Shown piece by piece: positions 19,230-27,616 of a stretch of 64,000 nt of DNA (its first letter is position 1; each line of letters starts with the position of its first letter). The notes beneath the pieces are model-generated. The model saw only the letters and a list, made by a program, of their open reading frames with translations. It ran no database searches and had not been told where the DNA came from. Source of the DNA: Streptomyces globisporus (lineage in GTDB: Bacteria > Actinomycetota > Actinomycetes > Streptomycetales > Streptomycetaceae). The translations under genes were made by a program, and so were the position numbers. The DNA lies in contig BMTG01000019.1 in NCBI GenBank assembly GCA_014649555.1, positions 25,290 to 89,289 on the forward strand, read 5' to 3'.

Positions 19230-19652
19230 TCAGTCGTTGCCGCGCGGGCTGTTCTGGTAAGCGGCCAGACGCCACTGCCCGTCCTGTTCGACGGCCAGCC
19301 AGGAGGCCCGGACGGCGCCGTCGCCGCTCGCCTCGGTCTCCCCCGGGGCGAGGATGCCGCCCTCGGTGATGAGCAGGGCGATGCCGTCGCCGAGCAGGCG
19401 CGCGTCGATGGGGCTGCCGATGACACGGGTGCCCTTGTACGGGCCCGCGAAGGCGGCCGCCATGTGGGTGCGGATGTTCTCGCGGCCCTTGCGGAAGAGG
19501 CCGGGGAGGATCATCGTCCCGTCCTCGGCGAAGACGTCGGCGAACCGGTCGGCGTCGTGGTCGGCCCAGGCGGCCACGATGCGCGCCGGCAGAGCGGCTA
19601 CCGCTGCCAGGGCGGCGTCGGGAGCGGAGGTGGTCGAGTCGGTGCTGGTCAT
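19230..19652 (-). CDS. sgcJ: SgcJ-like SnoaL/NTF2-fold protein
   Basis: A 140-residue protein of the SnoaL/DUF4440 type with an NTF2-like cone fold pattern: VAALPARIVAAWADHDADRFADVFAEDG, then GRENIRTHMAAAFAG and RASWLAVEQDGQWRLAAYQNSP. Homologues (SgcJ in C-1027) occur in 9-membered enediyne clusters and are structurally known but functionally unclear; a role in core modification, such as binding a reactive intermediate, is suggested only by conservation. The start ATG 19652 has a weak GGGAA ribosome site. It is divergent from the MFS pump at 19879, so the roughly 225 bases between them should contain two promoters. Confidence 0.75.
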   Translation of the reverse strand: MTSTDSTTSAPDAALAAVAALPARIVAAWADHDADRFADVFAEDGTMILPGLFRKGRENIRTHMAAAFAGPYKGTRVIGSPIDARLLGDGIALLITEGGILAPGETEASGDGAVRASWLAVEQDGQWRLAAYQNSPRGND

Positions 19653-19878
19653 ATCGCGGTTCCCGTCCGTTGGTTGGCGGTTTCGGCACGGCCCGCAGCC
19701 CTGCCCGAGCCCGACGCTGGCAGGCGGCCCCGTCATCAGGCATCTCCTGCGTTGCGCCCCACGCCAGTCACTTCACGGCCAGAACAAGTCGCGCATTCTG
19801 GAAGAAGCTGAGGCCCGCGACCCGGTGCGACGATCTGCGGTGTCACGGAGTTCGCACACGTTTACGCACGGAGGCTCG

Positions 19879-21204
19879 ATGCCCGCTGTCAATGGATCGG
19901 TGCAGTCAGGCCAGTCGCACCGACGCTCCGTCGTGGCGACGGTGGTGGGCAACTTCGTGGAGTCGTTCGACTGGCTCGCCTACGGGCTCTTCGCTCCTCT
20001 CTTCGCGGCTCAGTTCTTTCCCTCGTCCAACCAGTTCACCTCCCTGCTCGGCGCGTTCGCGGTCTTCGGCACGGGCATGCTCTTCCGGCCGATCGGCGGG
20101 GTCCTGCTGGGCCGCCTCGCCGACCGGCGCGGCCGGCGCCCCGCCCTGATGCTGGCGATCGGACTGATGACCGGCGGCTCGACCCTGATCGCCGTCGTCC
20201 CCACCTACGAGCACATCGGGATCCTCGCCCCGCTGCTTCTGCTGCTCGCCCGGCTCGCCCAGGGAGTCTCCTCGGGCGGGGAATGGACAGCGGCGGCCAC
20301 CTACCTGATGGAGATCGCGCCGAAGAACCGCCGGTGCCTCTACAGCAGCCTCTTCTCCGTGACGACCATGGCGGGCCCCTTCGTCGCATCGCTGCTGGGC
20401 GCGGGCCTCGGCGTGTGGCTGGGAACCGCGACGATGGAGGCCTGGGGCTGGCGGGTGCCGTTCCTCCTCGGCGGCGTCTTCGGCGTGATCCTGCTGTTCC
20501 TGCGCCGTCGGCTCACCGAGACCGAGGTCTTCCGCCGGGAGGTGCGGCCCCGGGCCCGGCGCGGCTCACTGGGCCAGCTGATCGGAGCCCACCGCCCCCA
20601 GGTGCTGCTGGCCGTGATGTTGGTGGCCGGACTGGGCGTCATCGGCGGAACGTGGTCGACCGCGGTCCCGGCGATGGGCCACCGTCTGATCGGCTCGCAG
20701 ACGATGTTCTGGGTGGTGGTCTGTGTGACCGGCTCGGTCATCCTGCTGCAGGTACCCATAGGGCTGCTCGCCGACCGGGTGGAACCGGGCAGGTTCCTGA
20801 TCGTCTCCAGCGTCGTCTTCGCCGCTGTGGGCTCGTACGCCTACCTCACCGTCCAGGACTCCTTCGCGAGCCTGGCGTTCACGTACAGCACCGGAGTGAT
20901 CTTCCTCGGCTGCGTCACCATGGTGCTGCCCAAGATGCTCTCCAGAATCTTCCCTCCGCAGATACGCGGCCTGGGCATCGGGCTGCCGCACGCCTCGACC
21001 ACCGCACTCCTCGGCGGGGCGGGGCCACTGCTGGCCGCCTACTCCGACGAGCGAGGCGCCTCGGGCTGGTTCATCGCCGCCGTGATGGCCGCGGTCCTGC
21101 TCGCCTGGCCGGCCGCCCTGTGGGAGCGGCGGCTGTTCCGCGCCCGGACGGCCCCGGGAAGCGAGCCGGTTCCCGAATCCGCCGTCGCCCGCCCCGTCGG
21201 GTGA
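19879..21204 (+). CDS. MFS transporter, metabolite:H+ symporter family
   Basis: A 441-residue, 12-TM member of the MHS family (proline/betaine or shikimate-permease-like). Typical features are GNFVESFDWLAYGLFAPLF at the first helix, the motif RPIGGVLLGRLADRRGRRPAL, and LLLARLAQGVSSGGEWTAAATYLMEIAPKNRR. MHS members usually import carboxylates, but related proteins in enediyne clusters have been annotated as exporters. ATG 19879 is preceded by GGAGGCTCG, which rules out the much longer frame upstream. The SgcC5-type gene follows about 70 bases downstream. Confidence 0.82.
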   Translation: MPAVNGSVQSGQSHRRSVVATVVGNFVESFDWLAYGLFAPLFAAQFFPSSNQFTSLLGAFAVFGTGMLFRPIGGVLLGRLADRRGRRPALMLAIGLMTGGSTLIAVVPTYEHIGILAPLLLLLARLAQGVSSGGEWTAAATYLMEIAPKNRRCLYSSLFSVTTMAGPFVASLLGAGLGVWLGTATMEAWGWRVPFLLGGVFGVILLFLRRRLTETEVFRREVRPRARRGSLGQLIGAHRPQVLLAVMLVAGLGVIGGTWSTAVPAMGHRLIGSQTMFWVVVCVTGSVILLQVPIGLLADRVEPGRFLIVSSVVFAAVGSYAYLTVQDSFASLAFTYSTGVIFLGCVTMVLPKMLSRIFPPQIRGLGIGLPHASTTALLGGAGPLLAAYSDERGASGWFIAAVMAAVLLAWPAALWERRLFRARTAPGSEPVPESAVARPVG

Positions 21205-21272
21205 CCGTCCGCACTTCCGCATCCCGTCCGGCACCGAGCGCCGGCGACCTTCCCGACTGAGAGGTTGACATC

Positions 21273-22652
21273 ATGACGACGTCCGACACCACCGACCGGT
21301 CCCAGGACGGCGTGCCGCCGCTCTCCTTCCACCAGGAGTTCCTGTGCATGTTCGACAGCGGGAACGACGGCGCCGACGTGGGGCCGTTCGGCCCCATGTA
21401 CCACATCGTCGGAGCCTGGCGGCTGACCGGCGGGATCGACGAGGAGACCCTGCGCGAGGCGCTGGGTGACGTCGTCGTGCGCCACGAGGCCCTGCGCACA
21501 TCGCTGGTCCGCGAAGGTGGCACGCACCGGCCGGAGATCCTGCCTGCGGGGCCCGCCGCGCTGGAGGTCCGTGATCTCGGCGACGTCGACGAGTCGGAGC
21601 GTGTGCGGCGCGGTGAGGAACTGCTCAACGAGGTGGAGTCGACCGGTCTGAGCGTGCGGGAGCTGCCCCTGCTGCGGGCCGTGCTCGGACGCTTCGACCA
21701 GAAGGACGCGGTGCTGGTCCTCATCGCCCACCACACCGCCGCGGACGCCTGGGCCATGCACGTCATCGCCCGCGATCTGCTCAATCTGTACGCCGCCAGG
21801 CGCGGGAACCCGGTTCCCCCGCTCCCCGAGCCGACCCAGCATGCCGAGTTCGCCCGCTGGGAGCGCGAGGCTGCCGAGGCACCGCGGGTCGCGGTCTCGA
21901 AGGAATTCTGGCGCAAGCGCCTCCAGGGCGCGCGGATCATCGGGCTGGAGACGGACATACCGCGCTCGGCGGGGCTGCCCAAGGGCACCGCGTGGCAGCG
22001 CTTCGCCGTACGCGGGGAACTGGCCGACGCCGTGGTGGAGTTCTCACGGGCCGCCAAGTGCTCCCCGTTCATGACCATGTTCGCCGCCTACCAGGTGCTG
22101 CTGCACCGCAGGACGGGCGAGCTGGACATTACCGTGCCGACCTTCTCCGGGGGGCGCAACAACTCGCGGTTCGAGGACACCGTGGGTTCCTTCATCAACT
22201 TCCTGCCGCTGCGTACCGACCTCTCCGGATGCGCATCCTTCCGCGAGGTCGTGCTGCGCACCCGCACCACCTGCGGAGAGGCGTTCACCCACGAGCTGCC
22301 CTTCTCCCGACTGATCCCGGAGGTGCCGGAGCTGATGGCGTCGGCGGCCTCCGACAACCACCAGATCTCCGTCTTCCAGGCCGTGCACGCGCCCGCGTCC
22401 GAGGGGCCCGAGCAGGCCGGGGACCTGACGTACTCGAAGATCTGGGAGCGGCAGCTGTCGCAGGCGGAGGGCTCCGACATCCCCGACGGGGTGCTGTGGT
22501 CGATCCACATCGACCCCTCGGGCTCCATGGCCGGCAGCCTCGGGTACAACACCAACCGCTTCAAGGACGAGACGATGGCTGCCTTCCTGGCCGACTACCT
22601 CGACGTGCTCGAGAACGCGGTGGCCCGGCCGGACGCCCCCTTCACCTCCTGA
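21273..22652 (+). CDS. sgcC5: Stand-alone condensation enzyme (SgcC5 type)
   Basis: A 459-residue free-standing NRPS condensation domain. The active-site motif is HHTAADA, an HHxxxD variant with Ala after the Asp in place of Gly. Other family segments are VRHEALRTSLV, VGSFINFLPLRTDLSG and ELPFSRLIPEV. In C-1027, SgcC5 joins the carrier-bound beta-tyrosine derivative to a hydroxyl of the enediyne core, forming an ester. Here it stands next to the carrier protein and close to the aminomutase and adenylation enzyme, the complete beta-tyrosine set. The ATG has TGAGAGG upstream. Confidence 0.9.
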   Translation: MTTSDTTDRSQDGVPPLSFHQEFLCMFDSGNDGADVGPFGPMYHIVGAWRLTGGIDEETLREALGDVVVRHEALRTSLVREGGTHRPEILPAGPAALEVRDLGDVDESERVRRGEELLNEVESTGLSVRELPLLRAVLGRFDQKDAVLVLIAHHTAADAWAMHVIARDLLNLYAARRGNPVPPLPEPTQHAEFARWEREAAEAPRVAVSKEFWRKRLQGARIIGLETDIPRSAGLPKGTAWQRFAVRGELADAVVEFSRAAKCSPFMTMFAAYQVLLHRRTGELDITVPTFSGGRNNSRFEDTVGSFINFLPLRTDLSGCASFREVVLRTRTTCGEAFTHELPFSRLIPEVPELMASAASDNHQISVFQAVHAPASEGPEQAGDLTYSKIWERQLSQAEGSDIPDGVLWSIHIDPSGSMAGSLGYNTNRFKDETMAAFLADYLDVLENAVARPDAPFTS

Positions 22653-22696
22653 GACAGTTCCGGCGGCGGCGAACCCGCCCGAAGAAAGGAAAGCCA

Positions 22697-22978
22697 GTGT
22701 CCACCGTTTCCGACACAGCGGCCGGCTCCTCCCTGGAGGAGAAGGTCACCCGGATCTGGACGGGTGTTCTCGGCACGTCCGGTGAGGAAGGCGCGACGTT
22801 CATCGAGCTCGGGGGGCAGTCGGTCTCGGCCGTGCGCATCGCCACGCGTATCCAGGAGGAGCTCGACATCTGGGTCGACATCGGCGTCCTCTTCGACGAC
22901 CCGGATCTGCCGACCTTCATCGCGGCGGTCGTCCGGACGGCCGCCGCCGCGGGCGGCGAGGGCTCCGGAACGCAGTGA
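22697..22978 (+). CDS. sgcC2: Discrete peptidyl carrier protein (SgcC2 type)
   Basis: A 93-residue free carrier protein with the phosphopantetheine site IELGGQSVSAVRIATR. It would carry (S)-beta-tyrosine loaded by the SgcC1-type enzyme, present it to the SgcC-type hydroxylase and deliver it to the SgcC5-type condensation enzyme. The start GTG 22697 follows AGAAAGGAAAGCC. It is 44 bases downstream of sgcC5 and closes this plus-strand run; a long palindrome follows. The PKSE has its own fused phosphopantetheinyl transferase, so a separate transferase may serve this carrier. Confidence 0.92.
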   Translation: MSTVSDTAAGSSLEEKVTRIWTGVLGTSGEEGATFIELGGQSVSAVRIATRIQEELDIWVDIGVLFDDPDLPTFIAAVVRTAAAAGGEGSGTQ

Positions 22979-23007
22979 GACTCGCCGGGCGCCGTCTCCC
23001 CGCGGCG

Positions 23008-23075
23008 CCCGGTTTCACATGGCTGAGGCGGTTCACCCGGTACCGGGTGAACCGCCTCAGCCATGTGAAACCGGG
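23008..23075. terminator. 68-bp perfect palindrome, bidirectional terminator
   Basis: The arms 23008-23041 and 23042-23075 are exact reverse complements, 34 bases each, with no spacer. It lies between the convergent carrier-protein gene and the aminomutase gene, 5 bases from the latter's stop codon. As RNA it folds to a hairpin with a minimal loop from either strand, and no T-run follows. Confidence 0.85.
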
Positions 23076-23080
23076 CCTGG

Positions 23081-24700
23081 TCAGCGCAGCTGGATGTCCG
23101 TCTCCCGGGCGATCGCCCGGAGGAACTCGCCGCGGGACAGCGCGTCGGCGACCAGCTCGATGTCGTCGGCCATGTACCGGTCGACGCCCAGCGTCGGAAC
23201 CAGCCGGCGCACCGCTTCGTACGTGGCCTTCGCCGCCGGGCTCAAGCCGTCGAACCGGCCGGAGATGTCGACCGCCTGGGCGGCGGCCAGGTACTCCACC
23301 GCGAGGATCTTGTTGTTGTTCGACAGGACCCGGCGGGCGTTGCGGGCCGAGATCAGGCCCATGCTCACCACGTCCTGGTTGTCGCCGTTGGACGGGACGC
23401 TCTGGGTGCTGGCCGGGCCGATCGTCCGGTTCTCGGCCACCAGTGCGGTGGCCGGGTACTGGGCGCCGGCGAATCCGCTGTGCAGCCCCGGGTCCCCGGA
23501 GACGAGGAACTCCGGGAGGCCGTAGCTGAGGTGCCGGTTCAGGACCCGGTTGATCTGCCGCTCTGCCAGGACGCCGAGCTGGGTGAGCGCGATGGTCACG
23601 AAGTCCATCGCGAACGCGATCGGCTGACCGTGGAAGTTCGCCCCGTGGAAGATCTCCTTGCCCTCGAAGAAGAGCGGGTTGTCGTTGGCCGAGTTGAGCT
23701 CGATGCGCAGCTTGTGCCGCGCGTGGTACAAGGTGTCGCGCACCGCCCCGACGACCTGGGGGATGGCCCGCAGCGAGTAGGCCTTCTGCAGGTAGATCTC
23801 CGAGCGCTGGACGTCCTTGCCGGCCTCCTTGTCCTTCTGGAGTTCTCGGCGCAGGTCGGCGTGCTCGACCGTCAGTCCGCTGCCCCGCATCAGGGCCCGC
23901 ATGTTGGCGGCGGTGTCGATCTGGCCCTCGTGCGGGCGGGCTATGTCGTGCCCCTCCGCGAGGAAGGGGCTGGTCGATCCGCGTACCGCCTCGATGAGCA
24001 GAGCCGTCACGATCTCGGCCTGCTGGGCCTGCTCCAGGGCCCGTCCGACGACCAGGGAGCCCAGACCGGTCATCCCGGACGTGCCGTTGATCAGTGCGAG
24101 GCCCTCCTTGAAGCGCAGTTCGAGCGGCTCGATGCCCCGCTCGGCCAGCACCTGGGCGGTCTCCACCGGCCGTCCGTCGCGCAGGACGTAGCCCTCTCCG
24201 ATGAGGGTGCTCGCGACGTGGGAGAGGGGAGCCAGGTCGCCGCTCGCCCCGAGTGACCCGATCTCGGGTATGGCCGGGGTGATGCCCTCGTTCAGGTACT
24301 GCGCGAGGCGTTCGAGGATGATGGGGCGTACCGCGGAGTGGCCCTTGGCGAGGGTGTTCAGCCGGGCGGCGACGATCGCCCGCGCCTCGTCCTCGGCGAA
24401 CAGCGGACCGACTCCCGCGCTGTGGCTACGGACGAGATTGGTCTGCAGTTCGACTTCCTTCGACTTGTCGACCTGCATGTAGATCATCTCGCCGTACCCG
24501 GTGGTCACCCCGTAGATGGGGATGTTCTGTTCGGCGATCCCCTCGAAGATCTCCCGGCTCTTCTGGGCCTTCGCGATGGATTCGGCCGGTACGTCGACCG
24601 CCGCGCGTTCCTCCGCGACGCGGCGTACGGCTTCGACGGTCAGGGTCTCGCCGTCGACGGAAACCGGGACGATCTCGGTCTCGACTTGAGTCAATGCCAT
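23081..24700 (-). CDS. sgcC4: MIO-dependent tyrosine 2,3-aminomutase
   Basis: A 539-residue aromatic aminomutase of the ammonia-lyase superfamily that forms the MIO cofactor autocatalytically. The MIO triad is Ala152-Ser153-Gly154 in GASGDLAPLSH. Tyr63 and Glu71 (YGVTTGYGEMIYM) and His93 (RSHSAG) sit at the numbers I recall for SgcC4 of C-1027. The enzyme converts L-tyrosine to (S)-beta-tyrosine, the precursor of the aminoacyl side chain. ATG 24700 was chosen by alignment to the family; a GTG three bases upstream is equally possible and the ribosome site is poor. The adenylation gene lies 65 bases upstream on the same strand. Confidence 0.94.
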   Translation of the reverse strand: MALTQVETEIVPVSVDGETLTVEAVRRVAEERAAVDVPAESIAKAQKSREIFEGIAEQNIPIYGVTTGYGEMIYMQVDKSKEVELQTNLVRSHSAGVGPLFAEDEARAIVAARLNTLAKGHSAVRPIILERLAQYLNEGITPAIPEIGSLGASGDLAPLSHVASTLIGEGYVLRDGRPVETAQVLAERGIEPLELRFKEGLALINGTSGMTGLGSLVVGRALEQAQQAEIVTALLIEAVRGSTSPFLAEGHDIARPHEGQIDTAANMRALMRGSGLTVEHADLRRELQKDKEAGKDVQRSEIYLQKAYSLRAIPQVVGAVRDTLYHARHKLRIELNSANDNPLFFEGKEIFHGANFHGQPIAFAMDFVTIALTQLGVLAERQINRVLNRHLSYGLPEFLVSGDPGLHSGFAGAQYPATALVAENRTIGPASTQSVPSNGDNQDVVSMGLISARNARRVLSNNNKILAVEYLAAAQAVDISGRFDGLSPAAKATYEAVRRLVPTLGVDRYMADDIELVADALSRGEFLRAIARETDIQLR

Positions 24701-24765
24701 CACTCCATGGGTAGCGGCCGAGGCCGGTGTACGACAGGTCAGGGGGTGGGTTCGTGAGGCGCGGC

Positions 24766-27399
24766 TCAGCGGGTGAGCCGGGAGCGGTCCACCTTCCCCG
24801 CGGCGTTGCGCGGCAGGCGTGAAGTCAGGCGGGTGAAGACGGCGGGCAGTGCGAGGGGGCCGAACTGGCCGCGCAGATGGGAACGCCACGCCCGGATGTC
24901 CGCGCGCACGTCCTCCCGGCCCTCTCCTTGTGGCACCACGTACACGGCGAGGCGGGTCACCAGGCCCTGGCCGTTGACGTGGGGGAGGACCGCGCACTCC
25001 AGGACCGAGGGGTCACGGTTCAGCGCGGCCTCGATCTCGGTGAGTTCCAAGCGGTTCCCGAACAGCTTGACCTGGAAGTCCTTGCGGCCCCGGAATTCCA
25101 GGGCTCCGTCGAACCGTACCCGCGCCAGATCCCCGGTCCGGTACCACCGGTCACCGTCCGGGGCGAGGCCGGCGAGGGGCGCGAACAGCGCGCTGTGGTC
25201 CGGGCCGCCCTCGACGGCGAGGTATCCCGGCGTCACGTACGGGGAGCGGATCACCAGTTCGCCGGTGACGCCGGCGGGGCTCGGCCGGTCGTCCGCGTCC
25301 ACGACGAGTACCTGGCGGCCGGGGAGCGGGTACCCGATCGGGGCCGGGCCCGTGACCGGCCCGGTGATCTCGTGCCAGGTCGCGGCGATCGTCTCGGTGG
25401 GCCCGTAGAGGTTGATCAGGCGGGTCCGGGGCAGGGCCGCGCGCAGTCCGTCCACGAGTTCGCCGGGCAGCGCCTCGCCCATCAGGAGCAGGTGGCTCAG
25501 GGTGCCGGGCCGATCGCCCGGGTCGGAGGCGGTGATCACTCCCAGGAGGTCCCGGGCGAAGCTGGGCACGGTCTGGAGATGAGTGATCCGCTCCTGGACG
25601 AGCCACGGCACCAGCTTGTCGGGGTTCACCCTGACGCGCTCCGGCACCGGACACAGCGTCCCGCCGGCCACGAGCGTCGCGAAGACCTCGGCCAGCGCCG
25701 GGTCGTGCTCCGGGGAGACCCACTGCGCCACCCGCGCGCCCGGCCCCATCGCGAACCGTTCGCCCATCCAGCCCGCGAACTGGCCCAGCGCGGCATGCGA
25801 CTGGGCGATCCCCTTGGGCCGCCCGGTCGAACCCGAGGTGAACGCCACGTAGGCCAGGTCTGCCAGGCCCGGCCCAGCCGCGGTCGTCGCGTCCGGACCG
25901 GCGGCGGGTCGAGGGCCGAGCACCGAGGAGGCGTCCAGCAGGGTGGCGCCCGGTTCACCGGCGTACCAGAGCGCCAGCGGATCCTCCTGCGGATCGCCGT
26001 CGAGGACCAGGCACGCCGGGCGCAGATCGCTGAGCATCGACCGGTGTCGTTCGCCCGCGCCGTCCGGAGCGAACCACGCCAGGTGGGCGCCCGCCTCCAG
26101 GACTCCCAGCAGCACCGCGATCCGGCGGGCGCCCGGCTGCATCCGCACCGCCACCGGCGAGCCGTGCCCCGCGCCGGCCGCGGTGAGGGCCGAGGCGACG
26201 CGGGCCGCGTCCGCGGTCAGTTCGGCGTAGCTTGTGCGCGTGCCGCCGAACGAGACGGCGACACCGTCGTGTTCCGCGTGGCGGCGGACCGAGGCGTGCA
26301 CCGGCCGCGTCATGTGCCCGCCGGACGCCCGGCGGTCCGAAGCGCGCAGGGCGTGGTCCCGGTGGCGGTCGTCGTCCAGCGGCAGAGCGCCCACGGGTGT
26401 GTCCGGATCCGTGGTCGCGGCGGTCAGGAGGACGGCCAGCTGATCCAGCATCCGCCGGGCCGAAGCGGGCTCGAACAGAGCTTCGCGGTACTCCAGGTAG
26501 CCGGTGACCGAGGGTGCGGTGTCCTGCAGCACCAGGGTCAGGTCGGCGGCGGCAGTGCCGTTGTGCACGGACAGCCGCCTTACCTCGGCGCCCGGTATCC
26601 GCAGGCCCGGCCGCCCCTCGTGGACGAACACGGCGTCGGCCCCCTCGATCCGGCACGGCCCGGGGGCCGGGGCCGGCGTCGTGTGCAGCAGCTCCCGGAA
26701 GGCGGTGGCCGGCGGGCCGTCGTCCTGTCCGGCGTAGCGGTGGACCAGGGCTCGGAATCCGGCCAGCACCACGGCCGCGGCGGTGACCCCTTCCGCTTCG
26801 GCGAGCCGGGCCGTACGGAAGCCGAGGTCCGGACTCCAGCCGAAGGCGACGGTGCTCCCCGCGTGCGAGGGCAGGTGCGGGCGGTTCCGGTCGGCGGGCA
26901 GGACCTGTCCGGAGGCGGTCGCCGAAGGCTCCTCGCTCCCGGGCGCCCGGGGCGTTTGCGGCGCGGGCGCAGTGGGAGGCCGGCCGCCGGTGGTGACGGC
27001 GAGGTACGCGTTCGACAACGCGGCCGGCAGGGGCCCGGACGGCCCGTCCCAGGCTCCGGCGTGCGAGGCCACCAGGAGAAGCAGGTGTGCGCGTGGGCCT
27101 CTGCGGGCGATGTGGAGCCGTGCGGGCGCGTCACCCTCGGCGAAGGGACGGGCCGCCCAGCGAGCGCAGAGTTCCTCCTCCCCGCACTCCTCGTCGGCAC
27201 TCGGCCCGTCCACGGCGGCCCCGTCTCCGGCGGCGGCCCGCCAGGCCGTCCGCAGGGCCTCCAGGTCGAGTCCGCCGCTCACGTGGTAGGCCGCGTACCG
27301 GTGCAACACCGCAGATCCGGAGGCCGGCAAAGGCCCCCGGTCCGGCTCGGTCACAGTCACGTCATTCGCCACGACGCCCATCTTGGGGCGGCGGCGCAC
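24766..27399 (-). CDS. sgcC1: Beta-tyrosine adenylation enzyme with degenerate N-terminal condensation-like region
   Basis: An 877-residue protein. Roughly residues 1-390 resemble a worn condensation domain: the expected HHxxxDG is SHAGAWDG. Residues about 400-877 are an NRPS adenylation domain with AYVAFTSGSTGRPKG, LYGPTETIAATWHEI, GELVIRSPYVTPGYL, YRTGDLARV, FRGRKDFQVKLFGNRLELTEIE and the A10 segment LPRNAAGKVDR. No carrier domain is fused. It should activate (S)-beta-tyrosine and load it on the discrete carrier. The start is taken as GTG 27399 with AAGGAG upstream; ATG 27381 is an alternative. It is divergent from the MMPL gene. Confidence 0.88.
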   Translation of the reverse strand: MRRRPKMGVVANDVTVTEPDRGPLPASGSAVLHRYAAYHVSGGLDLEALRTAWRAAAGDGAAVDGPSADEECGEEELCARWAARPFAEGDAPARLHIARRGPRAHLLLLVASHAGAWDGPSGPLPAALSNAYLAVTTGGRPPTAPAPQTPRAPGSEEPSATASGQVLPADRNRPHLPSHAGSTVAFGWSPDLGFRTARLAEAEGVTAAAVVLAGFRALVHRYAGQDDGPPATAFRELLHTTPAPAPGPCRIEGADAVFVHEGRPGLRIPGAEVRRLSVHNGTAAADLTLVLQDTAPSVTGYLEYREALFEPASARRMLDQLAVLLTAATTDPDTPVGALPLDDDRHRDHALRASDRRASGGHMTRPVHASVRRHAEHDGVAVSFGGTRTSYAELTADAARVASALTAAGAGHGSPVAVRMQPGARRIAVLLGVLEAGAHLAWFAPDGAGERHRSMLSDLRPACLVLDGDPQEDPLALWYAGEPGATLLDASSVLGPRPAAGPDATTAAGPGLADLAYVAFTSGSTGRPKGIAQSHAALGQFAGWMGERFAMGPGARVAQWVSPEHDPALAEVFATLVAGGTLCPVPERVRVNPDKLVPWLVQERITHLQTVPSFARDLLGVITASDPGDRPGTLSHLLLMGEALPGELVDGLRAALPRTRLINLYGPTETIAATWHEITGPVTGPAPIGYPLPGRQVLVVDADDRPSPAGVTGELVIRSPYVTPGYLAVEGGPDHSALFAPLAGLAPDGDRWYRTGDLARVRFDGALEFRGRKDFQVKLFGNRLELTEIEAALNRDPSVLECAVLPHVNGQGLVTRLAVYVVPQGEGREDVRADIRAWRSHLRGQFGPLALPAVFTRLTSRLPRNAAGKVDRSRLTR

Positions 27400-27616
27400 A
27401 GGACGCTTCTCCTTGAGTGCGGAGCTCCGCGTACGGCGCCGAAGCGTTCGGTCAAACCTTGTTCGACCAACTGCGCAATCTGGAAGTTGACGTCTTCCAG
27501 GTGGAGTTGGGAACGATGGAGGCCCCCGTCGGCCGCGTCGGAACGGCCGTGCAGTGCGGCCCTCTCCAACACTCCCGGCCATCGCGGAATCCGAGACGTG
27601 CACGAAGGAGCCCCCC

